From Candidatus Falkowbacteria bacterium CG1_02_37_21 (GTDB taxonomy: Bacteria > Patescibacteriota > Patescibacteriia > Patescibacteriales > UBA12465): a DNA stretch of 34,360 nucleotides. The position numbers were made by a program, and so were the translations under genes. Below, piece by piece: positions 18,530 to 27,830 of this stretch. Below the pieces are notes generated by a model. The model had not been told where the DNA came from, did no database searches, and worked only from the letters and a program-made list of their open reading frames with translations. Position 1 is the first letter of the stretch. Each line of letters opens with the position of its first letter. The stretch spans positions 1-34,360 of the forward strand of contig MNUT01000014.1 in the NCBI GenBank assembly GCA_001871165.1, in the 5' to 3' direction.

Positions 18530-20008
18530 TTATATAAAAGGCAAATTAGCCGGCGGCGCGCTTTGGGGAGTATCTAAATTCTCCGCAAATGTTTCTTCCG
18601 GTCTTAATATTTCTTCTAGATCTTTATTATGACTAGACTTATCCTCTGTCACGTCATGGTTATTATTCTTCCCAAAAATATCCGACGACTGTTCAATATT
18701 AAACTCGGCTAAAGGTAAAGCGGCTGGTGCATCGGCTTTACGTCCCGGCGCTTTTTGCATCATCGCCGCCTTAACGTTAGCTTCCACCGGGAAATGCCAC
18801 ATTGTTGCTAGTTCCTCCACATTATATAAACCAGGGAGACGACCGCGACCATCAGAACGCAGTTTATAAGCTTGAAAAATTTTACGTTTTTTTGATTCAA
18901 CGCGTTGATTAGTAAAAAAGTATTGTGCTTTAGTCATGGTAAAGTCTAAATCTGGCTTCATGTTATTAAGATCTAGAGAAGCAAACTGTTTCATATAACC
19001 CACCATACCATTAGCCACCTTCGCATTATTTTTTACTTCCCTCTTCGCGATATAAACCATTCTAAATTTAGCTTCAAAACCAATTTTAGAAGCTTTTATC
19101 TGTATTCCTTCCACCTTTCTTTTCTCATCCGGAGTTAAATCCATCATAGTCTTGGGTTTATCCTCCTTCTTATCCTTGGCCTCAATATCACCCCAAATAG
19201 AATAAACCACTTCACTTAGTTCTCCCATCCACTCCACAATTTTAGAGCCCAAGCCTGCCTTATACTTGACTTTACGACCAAAAATTTTATTAATTTCTTT
19301 TTCCGATTCTTTTACCCAGTCAAAACCGGTAGGGATAAGAATAGTCTGAAACCAAAAATATTCACCTTGACGCAAAGAACCGCAAAGGTCCATTAAACTG
19401 GCCATAGGATCTTTAAACTGCGTCTCGCTCGGCCCCATGGTATGCTCAAATTCTTGATAACATTTTATAGGATAAACCGATGATTCTTTTTGATGAAATT
19501 CGGTACCCCAAATATCATATTCTTCATCCGGTAAATTTTCTGGCAGATTCTCAATATAATCATCAACCTCAGAGATTTCCGCGTCCGGATACTGAGAATA
19601 GACCGAGGACTCCACTAAATTACGAAATTCTACCGGCGTCCAAATCAAAAACTGAGTATAACCTTCCAAGCTCACAATCTCGCAACTAAAAGCCTTTTGA
19701 TATTTGCCTTCAAACCATTTTTCAAAAAAATTGACACTACCGTGCGCTCCGGACAAATAAGTAAACATATTCTCTACCGCCTTAGGGGACTGCTCATTAC
19801 CACGCGGAATATCAATCGCTAACAGCACGCTTTTATGAGTATTATTCCATTGATTACGTAACCAAAAAAGATAAACGTCTCTAACGCCAATTAAAAATAT
19901 GGCAGCCAAAATTAACCAGCCGATGTTATAAAAAAAGACCCAAAACATCTCATCGGCTGGTAAGGCAAAAAATTGATTAAAGACGGCAGTATTAATAACA
20001 ATATCCAT
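18530..20008 (-). CDS. Conserved membrane-anchored hypothetical protein (resembles the DUF8128-type proteins of CPR bacteria)
   Basis: 492 aa; one N-terminal TM followed by a large soluble domain (HKSVLLAIDIPRGNEQSPKAVENMFTYLSGAHG..., WFQTILIPTGFDWVKESEKEINKIFG..., FRMVYIAKREV). Family name from memory, not searched. Confidence 0.6.
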   Translation of the reverse strand: MDIVINTAVFNQFFALPADEMFWVFFYNIGWLILAAIFLIGVRDVYLFWLRNQWNNTHKSVLLAIDIPRGNEQSPKAVENMFTYLSGAHGSVNFFEKWFEGKYQKAFSCEIVSLEGYTQFLIWTPVEFRNLVESSVYSQYPDAEISEVDDYIENLPENLPDEEYDIWGTEFHQKESSVYPIKCYQEFEHTMGPSETQFKDPMASLMDLCGSLRQGEYFWFQTILIPTGFDWVKESEKEINKIFGRKVKYKAGLGSKIVEWMGELSEVVYSIWGDIEAKDKKEDKPKTMMDLTPDEKRKVEGIQIKASKIGFEAKFRMVYIAKREVKNNAKVANGMVGYMKQFASLDLNNMKPDLDFTMTKAQYFFTNQRVESKKRKIFQAYKLRSDGRGRLPGLYNVEELATMWHFPVEANVKAAMMQKAPGRKADAPAALPLAEFNIEQSSDIFGKNNNHDVTEDKSSHNKDLEEILRPEETFAENLDTPQSAPPANLPFI

Positions 20009-20040
20009 ATAAAATATAAGTCTATTTTAACACAAAAAAC

Positions 20041-20077
20041 CGAAAAAATAAAATCCGACGCGCTTAACGTCGGATTT
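20041..20077 (-). terminator. Intrinsic terminator downstream of the sigma4/HARE gene
   Basis: 10-bp perfect stem AAATCCGACG...CGTCGGATTT; on the minus strand followed by TTATTTTTT. Confidence 0.8.
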
Positions 20078-20128
20078 CTGATAATTTTATTTTAAGTGGG
20101 ACTAAAATCTCACATTAACACTAATATT

Positions 20129-21169
20129 TTACTTGGCCCATTCCTTTAAACCGTAGGTACCGCGACCAACTAAATTATAACGCTCATCCAAAATCAATTC
20201 ATTATGAACCGTAGCAGCATTAGCCTCTTTGCGATCAAATTTCATTTCATTAATTTTTTTGGCAATATCGGTAAAGTGAAGCGGTTCGCCCGAATGTTTA
20301 AGGATTAAGTAGATTTTATCATTAACGGTTTTAGGTTTTACTTCCCCCCAATGAGACATCCCCCATTCACCATATTTATTTTGTTCTAAGGTTTTAATAG
20401 CCTGAATCAAAGAATAAAGGGTTTTATTGCCATTAATTATTTCCGCTTTATCAGCAAATAATTGGCTTTTAAAAATTGAACTGATATCAGCCAAAGAATC
20501 AGCGGCCATCTTAGGTGTATTTTTTAAATAAGAACCTAGCTGTTTTAACATTAATAAAATTTCATCGGTAGAGAGGGTCTTACTAGTACTCTGTAGCTTC
20601 TTTAATAAATCTGAAGCTAACTCCTCCAAGTGACTGACATCACCATTCTTTTTCTTCACGGAAGAACTAAAATTCTCAGAGTCTTCTACTAACTCTAAAT
20701 GATCATCTAATAATTTAGAAATCAAGAAATCAAAATGGTTACGATAAATTTTACGACGAGTCTCATAGTCGGGATGATTATGGTCCAACGAACTATTAAT
20801 TTCTAAACAAATGACAGTTAAAATATCTAAAAGATAATTGCGACCCATCAAACCACCATGATCCGCTAATAGACCATGTACCACGTCTTTTAAGGTCTGT
20901 ACTGAGCTCTCTAGTTTATCCAATTTTTTTATTTTTTTAATGCTAGCTGATTCAATCTGACGAACTCTTTCTCTGGTTAACTGATGCAAATTACCAATTT
21001 TTTCCAGAGTTTCTCCCTTGTCGCCTTTAAGTCCAAAACGACGAGTCAGAATATCTTTCTCTCTATCCAAAAGATCCACAAACAAGGATTCCACAATCGT
21101 AATGGCATCTAAACGAGCCAATTCTTCTGATTTTCGTTCCTTAATTATATCTTCTAATGTATTATCCAT
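20129..21169 (-). CDS. Sigma-70 region 4-like HTH protein with C-terminal HARE-HTH (RNAP delta-like) domain
   Basis: 346 aa; LLDREKDILTRRFGLKGDKGETLEKIGNLHQLTRERVRQIESASIKKIKKL = sigma70 region 4; C-terminus DKIYLILKHSGEPLHFTDIAKKINEMKF...ATVHNELILDERYNLVGRGTYGLKEW = HARE-HTH. Confidence 0.88.
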   Translation of the reverse strand: MDNTLEDIIKERKSEELARLDAITIVESLFVDLLDREKDILTRRFGLKGDKGETLEKIGNLHQLTRERVRQIESASIKKIKKLDKLESSVQTLKDVVHGLLADHGGLMGRNYLLDILTVICLEINSSLDHNHPDYETRRKIYRNHFDFLISKLLDDHLELVEDSENFSSSVKKKNGDVSHLEELASDLLKKLQSTSKTLSTDEILLMLKQLGSYLKNTPKMAADSLADISSIFKSQLFADKAEIINGNKTLYSLIQAIKTLEQNKYGEWGMSHWGEVKPKTVNDKIYLILKHSGEPLHFTDIAKKINEMKFDRKEANAATVHNELILDERYNLVGRGTYGLKEWAK

Positions 21170-21336
21170 ATTAACTTGAAATAAACCCTAGACTTAGCCA
21201 TTGAGTAATTTTTTGACTAATAAATTTAACAAACGAGAGAAAAATATACTTCTTCTTCCCTCGTTAATCTTGAATATTTTAGATATTAAAAACAAAATTT
21301 AAGACATCCTCAACTTATCACATTATTTTATATTAG

Positions 21337-22386
21337 TCAACACTTTACGATAGTTTTACGATAGCGAAAAATATAAATATATTCTTTTAAGAGAAACTGC
21401 TCTAATATTAAAGAAAAAATAAAAAGCAAGCCTATACGAAAGGCAATAAAGACCCTGTTGACAATGTTTTCATTTTTCCAGTTTTTAATAAACAAATAGT
21501 GTTGATTACGAAAAGACCAAACTCTAATTTGTCGACTTTTGTTTCGACGATTAGACATAAAGGTGCCTAAACCAAGTTTAGCTGAAGACGCGGTGCGGTC
21601 ATGATAAATAATAGAGTCAGAAACTGTCATTGACTGATAACCGGCCTTAGTCAGGCGATAAGCCAAGTCGCAATCTTCTTTATACATAAAAAAATTCTCA
21701 TCAAAATATTGCCGTTCCCTCTCTACTCCAGGGCTCATTGCTTCTAAGCCATTAGGAACAAAAGAAATATCCGACAAAGCCTTAGTACGAAATAATCCGG
21801 CCGCCCCGCTTGGTCCCAGAATCGTTAATTTTTTTAAACTGCCCCGAGTCGCGTCTACAAACTGCTCTACATTTTCACCTTGCCCTAAATCAAAAAATTG
21901 TAAACCCGGCTTTATAGCTATTCCCAAGGTATCTATAATATCAGTTTTTTTCTTTCCCCCCGCAAAGTCCCAACGCAAAATTGTCGGCGCCGTAGCAGCT
22001 AATCCAGAATCATTTTCTAAAGACGCCAAAAGACTAGAGATAGAATCCGGCTCTAAAAGCGTATCGGGATTAATAACTAAAAAATATTCCGCCTCGGTAG
22101 TTAAGGCAGAACGAATTAAAATATTATAAGCGCGACTAAAACCTAAATTTTTTTCCTGCGTTAAATACTGGATAGGACTATGCGGACTAAAACCCAGTTC
22201 CCCGCGATTAAAACTTTCAATAATTTGCTGATTTTGCTTGTCGCCCGATTCGCTATTATCAAAGACAGTAATTTGATGCTGAGAAGGCGACAAAAAATTT
22301 AAAGCCAACTCTAAACTAGCTAAAAAATCCGGCAAATAACGGGCGGTTAATTTCGAATAAGTTAAAAAACCAATAGCTAACTTCAT
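21337..22386 (-). CDS. Glycosyltransferase family 2 protein
   Basis: 349 aa; ITVFDNSESGD, LTQEKNLGFSRAYNILI, YFLVINPDTLLEPDSI, GPSGAAGLFRTKAL, FDENFFMYKEDCDLAYRLTKAGY; C-terminal hydrophobic segment. Confidence 0.92.
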   Translation of the reverse strand: MKLAIGFLTYSKLTARYLPDFLASLELALNFLSPSQHQITVFDNSESGDKQNQQIIESFNRGELGFSPHSPIQYLTQEKNLGFSRAYNILIRSALTTEAEYFLVINPDTLLEPDSISSLLASLENDSGLAATAPTILRWDFAGGKKKTDIIDTLGIAIKPGLQFFDLGQGENVEQFVDATRGSLKKLTILGPSGAAGLFRTKALSDISFVPNGLEAMSPGVERERQYFDENFFMYKEDCDLAYRLTKAGYQSMTVSDSIIYHDRTASSAKLGLGTFMSNRRNKSRQIRVWSFRNQHYLFIKNWKNENIVNRVFIAFRIGLLFIFSLILEQFLLKEYIYIFRYRKTIVKC

Positions 22387-22388
22387 AT

Positions 22389-23114
22389 TTAAATAACCAT
22401 CTTGGGCGCTATCTTTTCTTTAGCCAGTGTCTGCGCCTTGAATAAACTGTCAAATGTCCCCGCATCCAACCATTCGCCCTTAACTAGCGCCACTGATAAC
22501 TCATCTTTCTCTAAATACCAATTATTAACATCGGTAATTTCTAGTTCACCACGCGCACTTGGTTTCATATTTTTCACAATATCTTTAACGCGTTTATCAT
22601 AAACATACAAACCTGTTACAGCATAATCACTCAAATATTCTTGCGGTTTTTCTACAATCTTTTCTGCCTTTAGCTTATCATCAAACTTCACGACACCAAA
22701 ACGTTCCGGATCTGAGACTTGCTTAGCAAAAATCTTAGCGCCGCCTTTAAAGCTCTTAATTTCTTCGGCAAAATAATCCTCAAAGATATTATCACCTAAA
22801 ATCATAGCGACATCATCATTATCAATAAAGTGTTCCCCGATAAGAAAAGCCTGGGCAATGCCCTCGGGATGATCTTGAATTTCATAAGTAAAAGTAACCC
22901 CAAACTCCTTCCCGGAACCGAGCAAATTAAGGTAATCACCCGCCCTTTCCGGCGCTACGATAATCAAAATTTCCTTGATACCGGCCTGGATCAAAGTATT
23001 TAAGGGATAATAAATCATCGGCCGATGATAAACCGATAATAATTGTTTGCTGGTAATTTTTGTTAAGGGGCGCAAACGAGTGCCTGAGCCACCTGATAAA
23101 ATTATTCCTTTCAT
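22389..23114 (-). CDS. rmlA: Glucose-1-phosphate thymidylyltransferase-like nucleotidyltransferase (short form)
   Basis: 241 aa; MKGIILSGGSGTRLRPLTKITSKQLLSVYHRPMIYYPLNTLIQAGIKEILII, MILGDNIFED, GLYVYDKRV, ARGELEITDVNNWYL, GEWLDAGTFDSL. Confidence 0.9.
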   Translation of the reverse strand: MKGIILSGGSGTRLRPLTKITSKQLLSVYHRPMIYYPLNTLIQAGIKEILIIVAPERAGDYLNLLGSGKEFGVTFTYEIQDHPEGIAQAFLIGEHFIDNDDVAMILGDNIFEDYFAEEIKSFKGGAKIFAKQVSDPERFGVVKFDDKLKAEKIVEKPQEYLSDYAVTGLYVYDKRVKDIVKNMKPSARGELEITDVNNWYLEKDELSVALVKGEWLDAGTFDSLFKAQTLAKEKIAPKMVI

Positions 23115-23162
23115 ATAAATTGCTAAGCCACTGGAATGCAGCTGGTATTAATAAATGATTAT

Positions 23163-24020
23163 TTATTTTCTCAAATATTCTTGCAAGGCCTCTTCCCATG
23201 ATCGCATTTTTTTGACTTTAGTATTTTTTAAAATAGAAAATTTGGGACGACGGGCCGCTCGCAAGAGATTTTCACTACGCACAGCTCTAATCGGGGCAGT
23301 AATTTTTTTTAAACGAAAGAGTTCTTTCACAGCGTCATACCAAGTTACCGGGCCCTGATTAACCAAATGATAAACACCATAGGGTTTTTCTAGTTCCCAT
23401 AATTGTCGTGTAGCTAGGGATAAATCCGGAGTATAGGTAAAGCAACTTAGCTCCTCATTAACAACCGTAAGCTCTTTTTTATTCTGAACCAAATCAAGCA
23501 TGATGTCAAAAAAACTGGGCTTAGCTTGCGGACTGGAACCACGCGGTCCAAACAGCTTAGAGGTTCTAATTAAATAATATTTTAAACCTGACTCAACGCG
23601 ACGTAAGATCTCTTGTTCGCCCTGGAACTTACTTTCTCCGTATTTATTAACCGGATTAGGCGTGTCCTCTTCCGTGAAGAATGTTTTATCCTCTGTTCCG
23701 GAAAAGACATAATCCGTAGAATAATGAATGAGGACAGCTTTCTGTTCAACGGCAATATCAGCCAATAAACCAGGGAAATAGGCATTTAATTTCATGGCTA
23801 ACTCATACTCTTCCTTGTTTTCGCATTGATCAACGGCATTATAAGCGGCGGCATTAATAATAATATTTGGCGCTATTTCCCGTACCTTGCTAATTAAAAC
23901 CTTAAAGTCTAAAAAATCTAAATCTTCCCTGTCTAAAGACACGACTTCATAATTCCCCGTTAACGATTTAGTTAATTGGGTGCCAAGATTACCTTGACCG
24001 CCGAGAATAAGAATTATCAT
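23163..24020 (-). CDS. rmlD: dTDP-4-dehydrorhamnose reductase-like SDR (RmlD family)
   Basis: 285 aa; LILGGQGNLGTQL, NIIINAAAYNAVDQCENKEEYELAMKLNA, HYSTDYVFSGTEDKTFFTEEDTPNPVNKYGESKFQGEQEI, YHLVNQGPVTWYDAVKELF. Confidence 0.92.
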   Translation of the reverse strand: MIILILGGQGNLGTQLTKSLTGNYEVVSLDREDLDFLDFKVLISKVREIAPNIIINAAAYNAVDQCENKEEYELAMKLNAYFPGLLADIAVEQKAVLIHYSTDYVFSGTEDKTFFTEEDTPNPVNKYGESKFQGEQEILRRVESGLKYYLIRTSKLFGPRGSSPQAKPSFFDIMLDLVQNKKELTVVNEELSCFTYTPDLSLATRQLWELEKPYGVYHLVNQGPVTWYDAVKELFRLKKITAPIRAVRSENLLRAARRPKFSILKNTKVKKMRSWEEALQEYLRK

Positions 24021-24064
24021 ATAATATTAGTATAGCAAATTTTAGAAATAAAAAAGAATATTAT

Positions 24065-24095
24065 AAAAAGACTGCCAAAAAACAGTCTTTTTTAT
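24065..24095 (-). terminator. Bidirectional-looking intrinsic terminator downstream of murF
   Basis: AAAAAGACTG-CCAAAAAA-CAGTCTTTTTT; T run on both strands. Confidence 0.75.
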
Positions 24096-24122
24096 TGAAA
24101 TAAACTATTAATAATTTAGATC

Positions 24123-25412
24123 TTATTTATCTGCCCACTCCACCCCTTGACGAACTAAAAGCTCTTCCGCTCGTTCCGGTTCGGCCATAATCTCCTTCAC
24201 TACTTTTTCTAAACGAACCCCCTGTGAGCCCTTAACTAATATAACATCACCAGCTTTTATCCTGTTCTGTAAAAATTGGCCGGCTTCAGCCGCTTTATCA
24301 AAATAAAAAATATAATCATCGGCTAAACCAGCCTCGGTAGCACCACGAATAATATCGCGAGAACGTTCCCCGACAGCAATCAAATGACTAACACCATTTT
24401 TAACAATTGCTTCACCTAAGCGACGATGCCCTTCTTCAGTATAAGAACCAATCTCCAACATATCACCCAAAACGGCATATTTAGTAGCGTTATCCTCCAC
24501 TTGAATTTTCCCTAAAATTTTTACAGCCGCTATGGCTGACTCCGGCGAAGAGTTATAAGTGTCATCAATAATAAAACTATGTTTCACGCCAGCGAGAATA
24601 TTCATGCGCCCCTTAGGCAAATAGAAATTACGTAAGGCATTAGCAACGTCAACCAAGTTCATATCAAAATAAATAGCCACGGCAGCCGCAGCTAAAGCCG
24701 CATAAATAGAAGTCTCAGATAAAACATGATCCATAAAGACCGGCACGATAGATCCACGATAATTCATCTTAAAATTAATTCCGGCTAACTCGTAATTCCC
24801 TTTATTAAAATTATAAACTATATCTTGGGCTCTTAAATCCGCCCCCTCTTGCAGGCCATAAGTCAAAACCTTAGCCTGACTAGCCGAAACCATGCTTCGA
24901 CTTAATTCATTATCATAATTCAAAATCGCTAAGCCTTGACTATTCACACTCTCAATTAAAATTTGCTTCTCTTTTTTAATATTCGCCACCGCACCAAAAT
25001 ATTCCAAATGCGAATAGCTAACACCCGTCACCAGACCCACGGTAGGCGAAACAATAGAAGTAAGATAAATCATATCGCCGGGACGATCTACTCCCATTTC
25101 TAAAATTAAGACCTGCGGATAATTTTTATCCTTAATTAAAATCAAAAACAAGGCCCGCCAAAAAATTAAAAACCAAACCCATAAATTACGTCCTGCCGAA
25201 GTAGCGCCAATGATCGTTAAAGGTAAACCAATTTCATTATTATAATTCTTTTGGCTCATTCTTACCGAATGCGAATCTTCTAGCACTTTATAGATCGCTT
25301 CCTTAGCACTAGTTTTACCTAAAGAACCGGTTACACCAATAATAGTCGGGTGATATCTTTTAAGTATCAAACGAGCCAAAAATTTTAATTTTTCTCCAAG
25401 AATTTTTCTCAT
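24123..25412 (-). CDS. murF: Mur ligase family protein, MurF-like
   Basis: 429 aa; IIGVTGSLGKTSAKEAIYKVL P-loop, NYNNEIGLPLTIIG, LEMGVDRPGDMIYLTSIVSPTVGLVTGVSYSHLEYFG, IIDDTYNSSPESAIAAVKIL, YAVLGDMLEIGSYTEEGHRRLG, VKGSQGVRLEKVVKEIM. Confidence 0.9.
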   Translation of the reverse strand: MRKILGEKLKFLARLILKRYHPTIIGVTGSLGKTSAKEAIYKVLEDSHSVRMSQKNYNNEIGLPLTIIGATSAGRNLWVWFLIFWRALFLILIKDKNYPQVLILEMGVDRPGDMIYLTSIVSPTVGLVTGVSYSHLEYFGAVANIKKEKQILIESVNSQGLAILNYDNELSRSMVSASQAKVLTYGLQEGADLRAQDIVYNFNKGNYELAGINFKMNYRGSIVPVFMDHVLSETSIYAALAAAAVAIYFDMNLVDVANALRNFYLPKGRMNILAGVKHSFIIDDTYNSSPESAIAAVKILGKIQVEDNATKYAVLGDMLEIGSYTEEGHRRLGEAIVKNGVSHLIAVGERSRDIIRGATEAGLADDYIFYFDKAAEAGQFLQNRIKAGDVILVKGSQGVRLEKVVKEIMAEPERAEELLVRQGVEWADK

Positions 25413-25429
25413 AATTACCTAGACTTTTA

Positions 25430-27373
25430 TTATTTACGTGTTTTTGGTACCTGGTAGTATTTAAGCATATAGTCAGCAATCTCCGTCCATAACGGTAAAG
25501 CCGAACCCTCAGCATATGTTACGTCTTTAGGGGCATCAATCTTCGTTAACATCACAAAAGCCGGATCCTCAATAGGGGCAATACCAATAAAAGTATGGAT
25601 GTAGTCGTTAGCACTATAGCCGCCACGATTGGCTACTTGCGCCGTACCAGTCTTGCCACCGATATAATAACCATCAATATAAGCTTTCTGGGCATGACCG
25701 CTTTCTACCACATTAACTAGCATGGCTGACATTGTGGCGGCAGTTTTACTGCTTATTACCGGACGCACGGCTTTAGGCAATACAGTTTCCCTTTGATCGT
25801 CCCGAATAATCGCTTCCACTACATAAGGCTTCATTAAAACACCGTGATTAGCAATAGCTTGATAAGGCATAATCATCTGTAGCGGTGTGGCGGCAATTCC
25901 CTGACCAAAAGAAGCGGTAGCCGCGTCAATTTCCTTGACGTTGGAACCCAATAAATTATTAATGTTACCGCTACTCTCAGCACCGAGTTCAATACCGGTC
26001 TTCTCGCCAAAACCATAATTCTTCACATAATCGGCGAAGGTTTTAGTCCCTGCTTGATGCATAGCAAAAATAGCACCGGTGTTAAGAGAATATTCCAAAA
26101 CAGTATTCATATCTACCACACCATGCGGTCCGTGCGTAGAAAAATCAGCATTGCGAATCGGCTTGTTCCAACCCTTAATCATCATCTCGCCGGGATCAGT
26201 ATAAGTGGTAGAAGGTAATATTTTATCTTTATCAATAGCAATAGATAAGGTGACTGTTTTAAAAACCGAACCAGGCTCATATTGATATAATATCGCCGGA
26301 TTATTATAAACACTAATATCCTCAACTTCACTATAATTATTAGGATCAAAGGTCGGCTCGGAACACATAGCAATAATAGCCCCAGTCTGCGGATTCATAA
26401 CAATAACCGAGCCACCAGTAGCGTCATGTTTTTTCACCGCTTCTTTTAATTTTTGACAAGCAACAAATTCCACATTCCGATCAATAGTTAAGACTAAGTC
26501 CGAACCATCCACCGGTTTAACATACTCCCTATTATTAACGATGATAGTCTTACCGCCAGCGCTTTTCTCTGATTTCAAGGAGCCATACTGCCCAAACAAT
26601 TCATCATTAAAGAATTCTTCCAAACCATACTTTCCCGCGCCATCTCCGTTAGCATAACTAACAAAACCTAAAATATGGGAACCAATTTCATTATCGGGGT
26701 AATAACGATAACTTGTCATATTAAAATCAAAACCGGGAATTTTAATTATAGCTTCTGTCCCCGTCGCACCTTTGCGAACAACTTGATAATTTTTTAATTC
26801 CAAATCATCTGCCGTCACGGGCGTTGAAGTAGTAGAGGTTAAAAGAGAATAAAGTTTCAATAAATGTTCGGTATCCACTTTTTTATTATTTAAAGAATCA
26901 TACAAACTATCCGGCTTATCCAAATGTTTAACATAAGCGGAAACAATTTCTTCAACAGTACTAGAAGCAATAACGGGACTAGAACTAGCTTGAGTTTTTA
27001 ATTCTTCCTCTAAACGCGGCCTATCAAAAAATTCATATAACTTTTCTGCTAGCCAACGCGGATCAAGCACATCCTTGGGAATTGCATACAAAACGGCAAA
27101 ATCTTTACTGGTCGCTTCCGGATATAGTTTCTCCTGCCCGTTGACATTTTCTGTAAAATATATTTTACCGCGAACCGGTTTTAACTGACTGGAAACTTGC
27201 TGCTGGCTGGCGGCCATTGCCGTATATAAATCAACCTGCTTAATCTGCAGGCTGAATAGTTTATAAATTAAAGCTCCGGACAATAAAAAAACAAAAGCCG
27301 CAACCACTTGCCAGCGACCGCCGCTTATTTTATTTATCCCCGGACTATTTTTCTTTAAAGAATTACACCACAT
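25430..27373 (-). CDS. Penicillin-binding protein, class B transpeptidase (FtsI/Pbp2-like)
   Basis: 647 aa; N-terminal TM, LKPVRGKIYF, transpeptidase motifs YEPGSVFKTVT (SxxK), EYSLNTG (SxN), GGKTGTAQV (KTG). Confidence 0.92.
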   Translation of the reverse strand: MWCNSLKKNSPGINKISGGRWQVVAAFVFLLSGALIYKLFSLQIKQVDLYTAMAASQQQVSSQLKPVRGKIYFTENVNGQEKLYPEATSKDFAVLYAIPKDVLDPRWLAEKLYEFFDRPRLEEELKTQASSSPVIASSTVEEIVSAYVKHLDKPDSLYDSLNNKKVDTEHLLKLYSLLTSTTSTPVTADDLELKNYQVVRKGATGTEAIIKIPGFDFNMTSYRYYPDNEIGSHILGFVSYANGDGAGKYGLEEFFNDELFGQYGSLKSEKSAGGKTIIVNNREYVKPVDGSDLVLTIDRNVEFVACQKLKEAVKKHDATGGSVIVMNPQTGAIIAMCSEPTFDPNNYSEVEDISVYNNPAILYQYEPGSVFKTVTLSIAIDKDKILPSTTYTDPGEMMIKGWNKPIRNADFSTHGPHGVVDMNTVLEYSLNTGAIFAMHQAGTKTFADYVKNYGFGEKTGIELGAESSGNINNLLGSNVKEIDAATASFGQGIAATPLQMIMPYQAIANHGVLMKPYVVEAIIRDDQRETVLPKAVRPVISSKTAATMSAMLVNVVESGHAQKAYIDGYYIGGKTGTAQVANRGGYSANDYIHTFIGIAPIEDPAFVMLTKIDAPKDVTYAEGSALPLWTEIADYMLKYYQVPKTRK

Positions 27374-27419
27374 AAAATCAAGTCAGCCAAAGCTCATCGT
27401 CGTCTTTAACGATACCGGC

Positions 27420-27761
27420 TTATTTCCTAGCCATGGCCAAATTACTAGCTGCCAAATATTCTACATTACCAATCGCCACCATATTTAATTCCGGTGTTCT
27501 AGCAGTTAAAGCATTATAAGACTGGGCCTGATTAACCGCTTCTTCTTTATCCAGATTATTACTCTGTAATTCCGCTACTTGTGTTTTTAAATTTCGTAAA
27601 ACAAAACCCTGAACCGTTAAGTGATTAATATTTACCAAATAAAATGAGCCCATTATCATAATCACGGCCAGCAAAGCGAAATTCACATACTTTAAATTTA
27701 AATTACGACGACTATCCGCCATATTTATTTTAATACTGTGACCGTTTACGATTTTAGTCAT
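27420..27761 (-). CDS. FtsL-like/septum-formation-initiator-like small membrane protein
   Basis: 113 aa (start may be M14); one TM (VNFALLAVIMIMGSFYLVNI) followed by a coiled-coil-like stretch; lies between rsmH and the PBP gene as ftsL does in dcw clusters. Confidence 0.6.
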   Translation of the reverse strand: MTKIVNGHSIKINMADSRRNLNLKYVNFALLAVIMIMGSFYLVNINHLTVQGFVLRNLKTQVAELQSNNLDKEEAVNQAQSYNALTARTPELNMVAIGNVEYLAASNLAMARK

Positions 27762-27830
27762 AGAATTTGATCTTACCCCAGTTCTAAGCGAACAAAAGGT
27801 ACTGCGCTACTAATTTAAAAATTATCTAAT

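Noticed and set aside
18347-18577. Plus-strand 76-aa ORF
   Set aside because: Antisense across the GT4 / DUF8128-like junction; low-complexity translation.
19480-19689. Plus-strand 69-aa ORF
   Set aside because: Antisense to the 492-aa gene, no family signal.
22402-22602. Plus-strand 66-aa ORF
   Set aside because: Antisense shadow of rmlA.
22936-23199. Minus-strand 87-aa ORF
   Set aside because: Out-of-frame reading over the start of rmlA and end of rmlD, both strongly supported.
23155-23785. ORFs 23155..23358 (+) and 23582..23785 (-)
   Set aside because: Alternative-frame shadows inside rmlD.
26182-26373. Minus-strand 63-aa ORF
   Set aside because: Alternative frame within the PBP gene.
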